A stretch of 34,222 nucleotides of DNA from Blastococcus sp. DSM 46786 (GCF_900109665.1 NZ_FOAO01000032.1:1-34222), one strand, 5' to 3'; shown: positions 15,971-23,753, numbered from the stretch's first letter. The notes: generated from the letters alone by a model not told the origin. Numbers and translations are program-made.

Positions 15971-17194
15971 TCAGCGCAGGTCGAGCCCCGCCAGCGGTGA
16001 CTCGTCGCAGATCTTGCTCGGGATCGCAGGGATGCCGAGCAGCGTGGGCTGCCCGCGGACCGGCCCGGTGTGCGAGTGGTCCAGGTGGCTCTTCGGCTTC
16101 ACCGTCGCGGCGTCGCGGGCGGCCAGCGCCGTCTCGCCGTAGCCCTGCACGCACTCCGGGTCGGGGCCGTCCAGCGGCAGGCCGGTGAAGAACTTCGCCG
16201 CCATGCAGCCGCCGCGGCAGGCGTCGAAGTGGGCGCACTTCGTGCAGGCGCCACCGGTCTGCGGGCTGCGCAGGTCGGCGAACAGCTCGCTCTGCTGCCA
16301 CACCCGCTGGAAGCCGCCCTCGTCGCGCACGTTGCCGGCGAGGAAGTTCTCGTGGATGGCGAACGGGCAGGCGTAGACGTCGCCCACCGGGTCGATCAGG
16401 CAGACCACCCGGCCGGCGCCGCAGAGGTTCAGCCCCGGCAGCGCCTCCCCGAAGGCCGACAGGTGGAAGAACGAGTCGCCGGTGAGCACCTGCTCGCCGT
16501 TCGCCAGCAGCCAGGAGTAGAGCTCGCGCTGCTGGGCCTGCGTCGGGTGCAGCTCGTCCCAGACGTCGGCCCCGCGGCCCGACGGGCGCAGCCGGGTGAT
16601 CCGCAGCTGCGCGCCGTAGCGGTCGGTGAGCGCCTTGAACTCGTCGAGCTGCCCGGCGTTCTCCCGCGTGACGACGACCGAGACCTTGAAGTCCTTCATC
16701 CCGGCCTCGGCCAGGTTCTCCAGGGCCCGGGTCGCGGTGGCGAAGGAGCCGGTGCCGCGCACCCGGTCGTTGACCTCCGCGGTCGCGCCGTCCAGGGAGA
16801 TCTGCACGTCGACGTAGTCCGTGGCCGCCAGCTGGGCGGCGCGGGTCTTGTCCAGCTTCACGCCGTTGGTGGAGAACTTGACCCCGACGTCGTGGCCGAT
16901 GGCGTAGTCGAGCAGGTGCCAGAAGTCCGGCCGGACCGTGGGCTCGCCGCCGCCGACGTTGACGTAGAACACCTGCATCCGCTGCAGCTCGTCGATCACC
17001 GCCTCGGCCTCGGCGGTGGAGAGCTCGCGCGGGTCGCGCCGTCCGGAGGAGGACAGGCAGTGGACGCACGCCAGGTTGCAGGCGTAGGTGAGCTCCCAGG
17101 TGAGGCAGATCGGCGCATCCAGCCCGTACTCGAACTGGTCGACCAACCGGCCACCGGTGGGGCGCTGGGGGCGGGACGGCAGGACGGCGGTCAT
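15971..17194 (-). CDS. mftC: Mycofactocin radical SAM maturase MftC
   Basis: MftC uses S-adenosylmethionine to oxidatively decarboxylate the C-terminal Tyr of MftA and then crosslink it to the preceding Val. The radical SAM cluster motif is C39xxxC43xxC46 in TYACNLACVHC, followed by YVNVGGGEPTVRPDF, which binds SAM. The C-terminal SPASM region holds the auxiliary-cluster cysteines (NLCGAGRVVCLIDP, VYACPF, GACTKCAHFDACRGGC, PECVQGYGE). At 407 residues it is the usual length. The ATG at 17194 overlaps the mftB stop as ATGA, so translation is coupled to its partner peptide-binding protein. Confidence 0.97.
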   Translation of the reverse strand: MTAVLPSRPQRPTGGRLVDQFEYGLDAPICLTWELTYACNLACVHCLSSSGRRDPRELSTAEAEAVIDELQRMQVFYVNVGGGEPTVRPDFWHLLDYAIGHDVGVKFSTNGVKLDKTRAAQLAATDYVDVQISLDGATAEVNDRVRGTGSFATATRALENLAEAGMKDFKVSVVVTRENAGQLDEFKALTDRYGAQLRITRLRPSGRGADVWDELHPTQAQQRELYSWLLANGEQVLTGDSFFHLSAFGEALPGLNLCGAGRVVCLIDPVGDVYACPFAIHENFLAGNVRDEGGFQRVWQQSELFADLRSPQTGGACTKCAHFDACRGGCMAAKFFTGLPLDGPDPECVQGYGETALAARDAATVKPKSHLDHSHTGPVRGQPTLLGIPAIPSKICDESPLAGLDLR

Positions 17195-17544
17195 ACGGCC
17201 TCCGTGCAGGGGCCCGCCGCGAGCGTGCGAGTGGTGGGGGGCACGGAGGTCCTTTCTTCGATCATCTGGGAGCGGGCGAGATCGGCCAGCGCCTTCACGT
17301 AGGCGGGCCGCTGGGTCTCGGGGACGCCGCACGCGACGAGCGTCGCCTCGGCGCTGGGGTGGTCGGCCAGCGCCTCGACGACGGCGACCAGCGTCCTCGA
17401 CTTCAGGAACGAGAGCTTCCGGTTGCCGAAGTGGTAGACGAGCGCGCCGAACGGCTCCGGCCGGAGCGCGACCGACCGGGCCTTCTGCCACGGCAGCGCG
17501 GGGTCGAACACGGCCGTCACGTCGGGCCCGGCCGGCGCGGTCAT
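17191..17544 (-). CDS. mftB: Mycofactocin peptide chaperone MftB (RiPP recognition element)
   Basis: MftB is a PqqD-like protein that binds the MftA leader and presents it to MftC. The 117-residue sequence has the winged-helix pattern of this family: SVALRPEPFGALVYHFGNRK, then LSFLKSRTLVAVVEALADHP. This reproduces the conserved features RPEPFGALxYHF and KLSFL of MftB. It begins 13 nt after the mftA stop and ends in an ATGA overlap with mftC, so A, B and C form one compact operon. The last 20 residues are an unconserved tail. Confidence 0.95.
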   Translation of the reverse strand: MTAPAGPDVTAVFDPALPWQKARSVALRPEPFGALVYHFGNRKLSFLKSRTLVAVVEALADHPSAEATLVACGVPETQRPAYVKALADLARSQMIEERTSVPPTTRTLAAGPCTEAV

Positions 17545-17557
17545 CGGGGCGGGCAGC

Positions 17558-17692
17558 TCAGTAGACGCCGCACATGCCGTCGATGGAGACCTCCTCGACG
17601 AGCGACTCCTCGACGAGGACCTCCTCGGTCGCGGGAGCCTCCGGGGCCCGGAACTCCACGGCGGGGACGTCGGGCTGGGTGGTCTCGGGCAT
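17558..17692 (-). CDS. mftA: Mycofactocin precursor peptide MftA
   Basis: This 44-residue ribosomal peptide is the precursor of mycofactocin. It ends in the invariant core IDGMCGVY; the last two residues, Val-Tyr, become the redox cofactor. The acidic stretch EEVLVEESLVEEVS before the core is the leader recognised by MftB. The N-terminal 20 residues (MPETTQPDVPAVEFRAPEAP) are a Pro-rich extension compared with the short (about 30-residue) mycobacterial peptide. The ATG at 17692 has GGAGG six bases upstream. A promoter with an embedded inverted repeat lies just ahead (17730-17758). Confidence 0.97.
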   Translation of the reverse strand: MPETTQPDVPAVEFRAPEAPATEEVLVEESLVEEVSIDGMCGVY

Positions 17693-17729
17693 GGCAGCCT
17701 CCGTGAACGCGGTCACATGGACCTGCCGG

Positions 17730-17758
17730 ACGTTAGTGACACCCGGTGCCAGGAGCAA
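17730..17758 (-). promoter_or_regulatory. Probable mftABC promoter with embedded operator
   Basis: Read on the minus strand, TTGCTC (17758-17753, -35) is separated by exactly 17 nt from TAACGT (17735-17730, -10). The spacer contains the interrupted inverted repeat TGACACCCGGTGCCA (plus strand, 17737-17751), which has 5 of 6 complementary pairs. A repressor bound there would block the polymerase. It closely resembles the repeat upstream of mftD. Confidence 0.6.
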
Positions 17759-17800
17759 CAGCGGGTTCGCCGGCGCCCGGCGGACCGGCACAATGCCCGC

Positions 17801-18397
17801 GTGGCGGAGACGAGGACGGCGGCCCCCGTCGTCCCAGACGGGCGGGCCCGCGTGGAGCGCGCGGCGCTCGACCTCTTCGCGACCCGGGGGTTCGAGCAGG
17901 TCACCAGCGACGAGGTCGCCGACTCCGCGGGCATCAGCCGCCGGACCTTCTTCCGCTACTTCCCGACCAAGGCCGACGCCGTCTGGGGCGACTTCGCCGG
18001 CCACGTCGCCCGGCTGGAGCGGCTGCTCGCCGACGCGGACCCGGCCCAGCCGGTGCTCACCTCGGTCTGCGCCGCCTACGTCGAGGTCAACGACTACCCG
18101 GACGCCGAGCTGCCGCTGCTGCGGGAGCGCATGCGGCTGATCCTCACCGAGCCGGCCCTCCTGGCGCACAGCCAGCTGCGCTTCGCCGAGGTCGACCGCG
18201 TGGTCGCCCGGCACGTCGCGGCGCGGACCGGCGGGACGCCCACGGGATTGCTGCCGCGGCTGGTCGCGGCGAGCACCCGCGCCGCCGCGACGACGGCGTT
18301 CGAGGCGTGGCTCGCCGAGGCGGGTTCGCCCCTGACCCGGCACCTGCACCTGGCGTTCGACGAGATGGCGGCGGGCTTCCCCAGCCTCCGCGGCTGA
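17801..18397 (+). CDS. mftR: Mycofactocin system TetR-family regulator MftR
   Basis: The 198-residue protein has a TetR helix-turn-helix at about residues 18-65: RAALDLFATRGFEQVTSDEVA, then AGISRRTFFRYFPTKADAVW. The C-terminal two-thirds is the helical ligand domain (RERMRLILTEPALLAHSQLR, ending LTRHLHLAFDEMAAGFPSL). Mycobacterial MftR is known to respond to long-chain acyl-CoAs. The GTG at 17801 (VAETRTAAP) is preferred over the longer frame back to 17717, which would run through the mftA promoter. It is divergent from mftABC and upstream of mftD, with a candidate operator on each side, so it probably controls both directions and itself. Confidence 0.92.
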   Translation: MAETRTAAPVVPDGRARVERAALDLFATRGFEQVTSDEVADSAGISRRTFFRYFPTKADAVWGDFAGHVARLERLLADADPAQPVLTSVCAAYVEVNDYPDAELPLLRERMRLILTEPALLAHSQLRFAEVDRVVARHVAARTGGTPTGLLPRLVAASTRAAATTAFEAWLAEAGSPLTRHLHLAFDEMAAGFPSLRG

Positions 18398-18445
18398 CCC
18401 GGAGGGGCGACCGGTGTGGCCGCCGTCTCACCTGCGGCGCTAGCC

Positions 18446-18460
18446 TGGCACTCAGTGCCA
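18446..18460. promoter_or_regulatory. Perfect 6-3-6 inverted repeat upstream of mftD (candidate MftR operator)
   Basis: TGGCACTCAGTGCCA is a perfect palindrome with a 3-nt centre, 57 nt before the mftD start. The site in the mftA promoter, TGACACCCGGTGCCA, has the same architecture and differs by one arm base and the spacer. A possible -10 (TAGCCT, 18441-18446) abuts it. Being on both sides of a TetR gene, it is the best operator candidate in the window. Confidence 0.65.
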
Positions 18461-18516
18461 CCGGCCGCCGCGCCGGCCCACCGCCCGGTCGACCGGGCCG
18501 GACGAAGGAGATCCCC

Positions 18517-19749
18517 ATGGCCAACGCGTGGTTCGAGTCGGTCGCCGAGGCCCAGCGCCGGGCGAAGAAGCGGCTGCCCAAGGGCGTCTACGGCGCGCTG
18601 GTCGCCGGCTCCGAGCGCGGGCTGACCCTCGAGGACAACCTCGCCGCCTTCGCCGAGCTCGGGTTCTCCCCGCACACCGCCGGGCTGGCCAACGAGCGGA
18701 ACATGGCCGTCACCGTCATGGGCCAGCCGATGTCGATGCCGGTGCTGATCAGCCCCACCGGCGTGCAGGCGGTGCACCCCGACGGCGAGGTCGCCGTCGC
18801 CCGGGCCGCCGCCGCCCGCGGGGTGGCGATGGGGCTCTCCTCGTTCGCCAGCAAGCCGATCGAGGAGGTCACGGCGGCCAACCCGCAGACCTTCTTCCAG
18901 ATGTACTGGGTGGGCACCCGCGAGGAGATGCTCGCCCGCATGGACCGGGCCCGGAAGGCCGGTGCCGTCGGCATGATCGCCACGCTGGACTGGTCGTTCG
19001 CCTACGGCCGCGACTGGGGCAGCCCCTTCATCCCCGAGAAGATCGACCTCGACGCCGCCCGGAAGTACGCGTCCCAGGTGCTGGTCAAGCCGCGCTGGCT
19101 GCTCGACTTCGCCCGGACCCGCAAGCTCCCCGACCTGACGGTGCCCAACATGGTGGCGACGCCGGGCGACCCGGCGCCGACCTTCTTCGGCGCCTACGGC
19201 ATGTGGCAGCAGTCACCCATGCCCACCTGGGAGGACGTCGCCTGGCTGCGCGAGCAGTGGGACGGCCCGTTCATGCTCAAGGGCGTCATGCGGGTCGACG
19301 ACGCCAAGCGCGCCGTCGACGCCGGCGTCACCGCCATCTCGGTCTCCAACCACGGCGGCAACAACCTGGACGGGACGCCGGCCTCGGTGCGCGCGCTCCC
19401 CGCGGTGGCCGACGCGGTGGGCGACCAGATCGAGGTGCTGCTCGACGGCGGCATCCGGCGCGGCGGCGACGTCGCCAAGACCCTGGCCCTGGGCGCCAAG
19501 GCCGTCATGATCGGCCGGGCCTACCTCTGGGGCCTCGCGGCCAACGGCCAGGCCGGCGTGGAAAACGTGCTGGACCTGCTGCGCGACGGGCTCGGCGCGG
19601 CGATGGTCGGCCTGGGCCGGCCCGACGTCTCCGGGCTCTGCCGCGACGACCTCGTCGTCCCCCCGGGCTTCGAGCGGGCGCTGGGCGACACCGCCGTGGA
19701 GAACGCGCTGCTGGCCACCTCGCCCGCCCGCCGGCGGCGCGAGGCCTGA
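18517..19749 (+). CDS. mftD: Premycofactocin synthase MftD (FMN-dependent, lactate dehydrogenase family)
   Basis: MftD oxidatively deaminates the intermediate released by MftE to give premycofactocin with its redox-active alpha-keto amide. The 410-residue protein is an FMN-dependent alpha-hydroxy-acid oxidizing TIM barrel. Motifs include MPVLISPTGVQAVHPDGE, TFFQMYWVGTREEM, ISVSNHGGNNLDGTPASV with the catalytic His-Gly-Gly, and LLDGGIRRGGDVAKTLALGA plus MIGRAYLWGLAA for phosphate binding. The MftD-type N-terminus MANAWFESVAEAQRRAKKRL separates it from lactate oxidases. ATG 18517 has GAAGGAG upstream. It follows mftR, but 119 nt including an operator-like site separate them, so it likely has its own promoter. 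Confidence 0.95.
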   Translation: MANAWFESVAEAQRRAKKRLPKGVYGALVAGSERGLTLEDNLAAFAELGFSPHTAGLANERNMAVTVMGQPMSMPVLISPTGVQAVHPDGEVAVARAAAARGVAMGLSSFASKPIEEVTAANPQTFFQMYWVGTREEMLARMDRARKAGAVGMIATLDWSFAYGRDWGSPFIPEKIDLDAARKYASQVLVKPRWLLDFARTRKLPDLTVPNMVATPGDPAPTFFGAYGMWQQSPMPTWEDVAWLREQWDGPFMLKGVMRVDDAKRAVDAGVTAISVSNHGGNNLDGTPASVRALPAVADAVGDQIEVLLDGGIRRGGDVAKTLALGAKAVMIGRAYLWGLAANGQAGVENVLDLLRDGLGAAMVGLGRPDVSGLCRDDLVVPPGFERALGDTAVENALLATSPARRRREA

Positions 19750-19796
19750 CCCGCCCGTACGCCGGACCGGCCACGCCCGCCGGTCGTCCTGCGAGG

Positions 19797-20222
19797 ATGA
19801 CCGGCGTGAGCGAGCCGGTCCGGTCCGAGGACCTCCGCACCTCCGACGCCGAGCGCGCGGCCGTCGCGGCGGGGCTGCAGCGCGCCCACGACGCCGGCCA
19901 GCTCGACCTCGCGGAGTTCGACGAGCGGGTGCGGGCCGTGTGGGCGTCGCGCACCCGCGGCGACCTGGCCCGGGTGACCGCCGACCTGCCGGCGCTGCCA
20001 CCGCCGCCCGGCCCGCGCCGGGTGTTCGGTGACGACGACGCCGGCACCGCGATGAAGGTGCTCACCACCATCTGGCTCTGCCTGAGCCTGGTGAACCTCG
20101 CCGTCTGGGGCATCCTCGAGGGGACCGTGGGCGGCATCCACCCGTGGTGGCTCTACGTGGCGCTGCCCCCGGGCGCCGTGCTGGGCACGCTCTACGCGAT
20201 CGGCATCGGCCGTCCCCGCTAG
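19797..20222 (+). CDS. DUF1707 domain protein with two membrane helices
   Basis: Residues 8-65 match DUF1707: VRSEDLRTSDAERAAVAAGL, AHDAGQLDLAEFDERVRAVW, and RTRGDLARVTADLPALP. The C-terminal half has two membrane helices (VLTTIWLCLSLVNLAVWGIL and WLYVALPPGAVLGTLYAIGI). DUF1707 is a short helical actinobacterial domain of unknown function, usually placed on the cytoplasmic side. The frame allows ATG 19797 or GTG 19806; GAGG overlaps the first start, so neither is decided. It follows mftD by 47 nt in the same direction and may be cotranscribed. No mycofactocin role is known. Confidence 0.85.
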   Translation: MTGVSEPVRSEDLRTSDAERAAVAAGLQRAHDAGQLDLAEFDERVRAVWASRTRGDLARVTADLPALPPPPGPRRVFGDDDAGTAMKVLTTIWLCLSLVNLAVWGILEGTVGGIHPWWLYVALPPGAVLGTLYAIGIGRPR

Positions 20223-20741
20223 TCAGCCCTCGGGGTCCAGCAAGGCGACGCGGCGGCGCAGCCGCACGAGCTGGTACCGGTGCCCGGCGGCGATCGCGAC
20301 GAAGAAGGCAGCGCCCAGCCACCACCACGCGCTCTCGGTGGACGCCAGCCCCACCGCCACGGCAGCCATGAACAGGAAGAACGGCGGCCCCCAGGCGCGC
20401 TGACGCTCCAGCGGCCCCAGCTGGGCGAGGGCCAGCTCGTGCGCCGCCCGCCGCACCTCCGTCTCGGCCGGCACCGGGCCCCGGGAGGCGGCCCGCCGCA
20501 CCCGCGGGGACAGCCCCTCCGGCGACCGCTCGGCGGCCTCGCGGACACCCCGGTTCTGCCGGTGGAGCACCGGCCCCATGACGGCACCGAAGAACAACCC
20601 CAGCAGCCCACCGACCGCGAGGGCCTCCGACCAGCTCTCCCCCTCGAGAAGGCGGCTCCACAGCACCCAGAACAACCCGAACGTGCTGCCGGTGACCACC
20701 GACAGGACCCAGACCGGGGCTTGCAGCAAGCGGTGGCGCAC
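20223..20741 (-). CDS. Hypothetical membrane protein (about four helices)
   Basis: This 172-residue protein is unrecognised. It has hydrophobic segments at about residues 7-28 (VWVLSVVTGSTFGLFWVLW), 40-60 (LAVGGLLGLFFGAVMGPVL) and two near the C-terminus (FFLFMAAVAVGLAS and WWWLGAAFFVAIAAG). A charged cytoplasmic loop of about 55 residues lies between the pairs, and the tail is Arg-rich (RLRRRVALLDPEG). Its codon use matches neighbouring real genes. The start is GTG 20741. The stop (20223-20225) adjoins the DUF1707 stop, so the two genes are convergent with no space for a separate terminator. Confidence 0.65.
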   Translation of the reverse strand: MRHRLLQAPVWVLSVVTGSTFGLFWVLWSRLLEGESWSEALAVGGLLGLFFGAVMGPVLHRQNRGVREAAERSPEGLSPRVRRAASRGPVPAETEVRRAAHELALAQLGPLERQRAWGPPFFLFMAAVAVGLASTESAWWWLGAAFFVAIAAGHRYQLVRLRRRVALLDPEG

Positions 20742-20935
20742 ACCGCCATGCTGCTGGCTGCCGAGCCGGGCCGCGTGCCCGTCACCCGTTCGCGTGATCA
20801 GCAGGAGACGACGGCCCGCGGGCTCAGCGGCCGAGCAGGCCTCCCAGCTCTCCCCCGCCGCCGAGCTTCTTCACCAGGTCCATCGGGTCGAACCCGAACT
20901 TCTGCAGCAGCCCGGCGTCGCGCCGGCGCGAACGC

Positions 20936-22378
20936 TCACACGCGCACGGAGCGGACGATGCGGTCGGGGCGCACGCGCACCAGGGCGGCGCCGCCCAGCC
21001 AGCGCCGGAGCGTGCCGGTCGGGTCCTCGATCGGCACCGCGGTGCCGTCGGGGCGCCGGATCCGCAGGTCCGCGGTGATCTCGACGTAGCCGTCGCCGAG
21101 CACGTCGTCCAGCCGGCACGAGCGCCCGTCGACGAGCACCTCCGGCTGCGGGAGGAGCGTCCCGGCCAGCCGGCGGCCGGTCCGGCCCCGGCGCGCCACC
21201 AGCGGGCCGCGGCGCAGCGGCGGCGTGCGGCTGTCGGTGGCCAGCCGGGCGACGGCGGGGATGCGGCGGACCGCCGTCAGCACGACCCGCCGGGCGACCG
21301 CTCCCCCGCGTCCGCCGCCGGTCATGAGCCGCCCCAGCAGGAGGGCCACCCGGATCAGCGCGCGGGCGTGCGGCTCCCGCTCGGCGCGGTAGGTGTCCAG
21401 CAGCGCCTCCGGCGCCTCCCCGCGGAGGACGGCGGCGAGCTTCCAGACCAGCTGGTGGACGTCGCGCAGCCCCAGGCCCAGCCCCTGGCCGACGAACGGC
21501 GGGGTCAGGTGGGCGGCGTCGCCGGCCAGCAGCACCCGCCCGTCGCGCCAGCGGTCGGCGACCTGGGCCCGGAACGTGTACTCGACCGCGCGCAGCACCT
21601 CGACGTCGGCCGCGCGCGCGACCGGCGCCAGCAGCGCGGCCAGCCGCTCGGGTGCGGAGAGCTCCTCGGCCGTCTCCCCCGGTGCCAGGCGGAACTCCCA
21701 GCGGTAGCGGTCGCCGGTGACGGGCAGAAAGGTCGCCGCCCGGCGGGGGTCGCACACCTGGTGCACCCCGGGCCAGACGGGCAGAGGGGCCGGCGCCCGC
21801 GCGTCGACCACGAGCCAGCGGTCGGCGGGGCCGAGGTCGACCATCCGCGCTCCGATCAGCTCCCGCACGGTGCTGTTGGCGCCGTCGCAACCCAGCACGG
21901 CCGCCGCCCGGACGGACCGTTCCGCACCCGTCGTCCGGTCGGTCAGCCACACGGTCACCCCGGCGCGGTCCCGCGTCAGCCCGGTCACCTCGCAGCCGCG
22001 GTGCAGCGCGATGCCGGACGTCGCCGCCGCGGCGCCGGCCAGCACCTCCTCGAGGTCGGGCTGGTGCACGAACGACCCCTGCGGCCAGCCGTGCGTGCCG
22101 GCGTCCGGGGCCCGGCGGAACTCCGCGAGCACGCGGTGCGCACCGTCCAGGAGCCGCAGCCCGGCCATGGGCCGGCACCGCGCGGCGACGTCGTCGGCCA
22201 CGCCGGCCGCCTGCAGCGCCCGGAACACCTCGTCGTCGAGGTGCACCGCCCGGGGCAGCGGGTAGGGCGCGACGTGCCGCTCCAGGACGACGACCTCCAG
22301 CCCGCGGCGGGCCAGCAGCAGCGCCGCGGTCAACCCCACGGGGCCGGCGCCCACCACGACCACCGGCCCGCCCGTCAT
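20936..22378 (-). CDS. FAD-dependent monooxygenase (aromatic hydroxylase, MhpA/PheA-like)
   Basis: This 480-residue flavoprotein has the three FAD/NADPH motifs of class A hydroxylases: GxGxxG in VVVVGAGPVGLTAALLLARR with the acidic end VVVLERH, the DG motif LGCDGANSTVRELIG, and the GD motif GRVLLAGDAAHLTPPFVGQG. The segment YPLPRAVHLDDEVFRALQAAG and the C-terminus (VRPDRIVRSV, where family members often have RPDxxVAWR) resemble 3-(3-hydroxyphenyl)propionate hydroxylases and related polyketide hydroxylases. It probably hydroxylates an aromatic compound; the substrate is unknown. The ATG is at 22378, divergent from the alcohol dehydrogenase gene with 169 nt shared between them. Confidence 0.87.
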   Translation of the reverse strand: MTGGPVVVVGAGPVGLTAALLLARRGLEVVVLERHVAPYPLPRAVHLDDEVFRALQAAGVADDVAARCRPMAGLRLLDGAHRVLAEFRRAPDAGTHGWPQGSFVHQPDLEEVLAGAAAATSGIALHRGCEVTGLTRDRAGVTVWLTDRTTGAERSVRAAAVLGCDGANSTVRELIGARMVDLGPADRWLVVDARAPAPLPVWPGVHQVCDPRRAATFLPVTGDRYRWEFRLAPGETAEELSAPERLAALLAPVARAADVEVLRAVEYTFRAQVADRWRDGRVLLAGDAAHLTPPFVGQGLGLGLRDVHQLVWKLAAVLRGEAPEALLDTYRAEREPHARALIRVALLLGRLMTGGGRGGAVARRVVLTAVRRIPAVARLATDSRTPPLRRGPLVARRGRTGRRLAGTLLPQPEVLVDGRSCRLDDVLGDGYVEITADLRIRRPDGTAVPIEDPTGTLRRWLGGAALVRVRPDRIVRSVRV

Positions 22379-22409
22379 GGCGCCAGTCTTACCGACGGCG
22401 CGCCGCGGG

Positions 22410-22498
22410 GTGCAGCACGTTGCACACGGCACCGAGTGCCTTGACGCGGCGGGTCGCCGCTCAGCAGTCTGTGATGCACTGCACACGCCGCACCGACG
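22410..22498. promoter_or_regulatory. Divergent regulatory region with TGCAC palindrome and direct repeats
   Basis: The gap between the FAD monooxygenase and alcohol dehydrogenase genes holds GTGCA-N6-TGCAC (22410-22425). It also holds two copies of TGCACACG followed by a GCACCGA-like end (starting at 22421 and 22480, 59 nt apart). TTGACG at 22441 could be a -35 for the dehydrogenase gene, but the -10 is weak. The 11-mer GCACGTTGCAC (22415-22425) is shared with the coxS upstream region. Confidence 0.4.
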
Positions 22499-22547
22499 TG
22501 TGCGCGGGCCACCCGCGACGACGCGGGCCGACGGAAGGAGATGCCGG

Positions 22548-23675
22548 GTGAAGACCAAGGGCGCGGTCCTGTGGGGCGTGGGCGAGGAATGGTCGATCGA
22601 GGAGATCGAGCTCGGTGATCCGCGGGAGGGCGAGGTCCAGGTCCAGCTCGCGGCCTCGGGGCTGTGCCACAGCGACGAGCACCTGGTCACCGGCGGCACC
22701 CCGGTGGCCTCCTACCCCGTCATCGGCGGCCACGAGGGCTCCGGCGTCGTCACCAAGGTCGGTCCCGGCGTCACCGGGCTGCAGGAGGGTGACCACGTCG
22801 TCACCGCCTTCATCCCGGCGTGCGGCACGTGCCCGCCGTGCTCGCGCGGGCAGCAGAACCTCTGCGACCTGGGCGCCAACCTGCTGGCCGGCACGGCGAT
22901 CTCCGACGGCAGCTACCGGGTCCAGGCCCGCGGCAAGGACGTCATCCCGATGTGCCTGCTGGGCACCTTCTCCCCGTACATGACGGTGCACCAGGCTTCG
23001 GTCGTGAAGATCGAGCCGGACATCCCACTGGAGGTCGCCGCCCTCGTCGGCTGCGGCGTCACCACCGGTTGGGGCTCGGCCACCAAGGTCGCCGACGTCC
23101 GACCGGGCGAGAACGTCGTCGTCATGGGCGTCGGCGGCGTCGGGATGAACGCCGTCCAGGGCGCCGCCGCGGCCGGCGCGAAGCGGGTCATGGTCATCGA
23201 GCCGGTCGCCCAGAAGCGCGAGTGGGCCATGGAGATGGGCGCCACCCACGCGTTCGCGAACATCGAGGAGGCCACCCCGGCCATCAACGAGCTGACCTGG
23301 GGCCGCATGGCGGAGAAGACGATCATCACCGTCGGCGACATCCAGGGCGAGGACATCGCCGCCGCGCTCAGCGTCACGGGCAAGGGCGGCCGCGCCGTCG
23401 TCACCGGCATGGGCAACGCCGCCAACGTCGACGTCAAGCTCAGCCTGTTCGAGCTCACCCTGCTGCAGAAGGACCTGCAGGGCGCGATCTTCGGCGGCCT
23501 GGCCCCGCGCAACGCCATCCCCGAGCTGCTCTCGCTCTACCAGGAGGGCCAGCTGAAGCTGGACGAGCTGGTGACCACGAAGTACGCCCTCGAGGACATC
23601 AACCAGGGCTACCAGGACATGCGCGACGGCAAGAACATCCGCGGGATGATCGTCTACACCGACGCCGACCGCTGA
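22548..23675 (+). CDS. NDMA-dependent (mycofactocin-associated) zinc alcohol dehydrogenase
   Basis: This 375-residue medium-chain dehydrogenase oxidises alcohols with a tightly bound NAD. Catalytic zinc ligands include Cys40 (ASGLCHSDEHL) and His62 with Glu63 (GGHEGSG). The structural zinc site is Cys92, 95, 98 and 106 (ACGTCPPCSRGQQNLC). The Rossmann fold shows VVMGVGGVGMNAVQGAAAAG. The overall pattern (start KTKGAVLWGVGEEWSIEE, LVGCGVTTGWGSATK, ending IRGMIVYTD) is that of the NDMA-dependent Rxyl_3153-type subfamily. These enzymes do not release NADH freely and pass electrons to mycofactocin, made by the neighbouring locus. The GTG start at 22548 has GGAAGGAG about ten bases upstream. Confidence 0.93.
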   Translation: MKTKGAVLWGVGEEWSIEEIELGDPREGEVQVQLAASGLCHSDEHLVTGGTPVASYPVIGGHEGSGVVTKVGPGVTGLQEGDHVVTAFIPACGTCPPCSRGQQNLCDLGANLLAGTAISDGSYRVQARGKDVIPMCLLGTFSPYMTVHQASVVKIEPDIPLEVAALVGCGVTTGWGSATKVADVRPGENVVVMGVGGVGMNAVQGAAAAGAKRVMVIEPVAQKREWAMEMGATHAFANIEEATPAINELTWGRMAEKTIITVGDIQGEDIAAALSVTGKGGRAVVTGMGNAANVDVKLSLFELTLLQKDLQGAIFGGLAPRNAIPELLSLYQEGQLKLDELVTTKYALEDINQGYQDMRDGKNIRGMIVYTDADR

Positions 23676-23712
23676 GCTCGCGGGGCGACCGGCCCCGGTG
23701 GGTCTTCCGCGA

Positions 23713-23753
23713 CAGTCCGTCTCTGCCCACCCCGAGTGGGCAGAGACGGACTG
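23713..23753. repeat. 17-bp perfect palindrome, terminator or repeated extragenic element
   Basis: CAGTCCGTCTCTGCCCA (23713-23729) and TGGGCAGAGACGGACTG (23737-23753) form a perfect stem with a 7-nt loop after the alcohol dehydrogenase gene. A second, weaker hairpin with the same core follows (CTCTGCCC 23785-23792, GGGCAGAG 23802-23809). This duplicated core suggests an extragenic palindromic repeat family that also serves as a terminator between the convergent genes. Confidence 0.7.
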
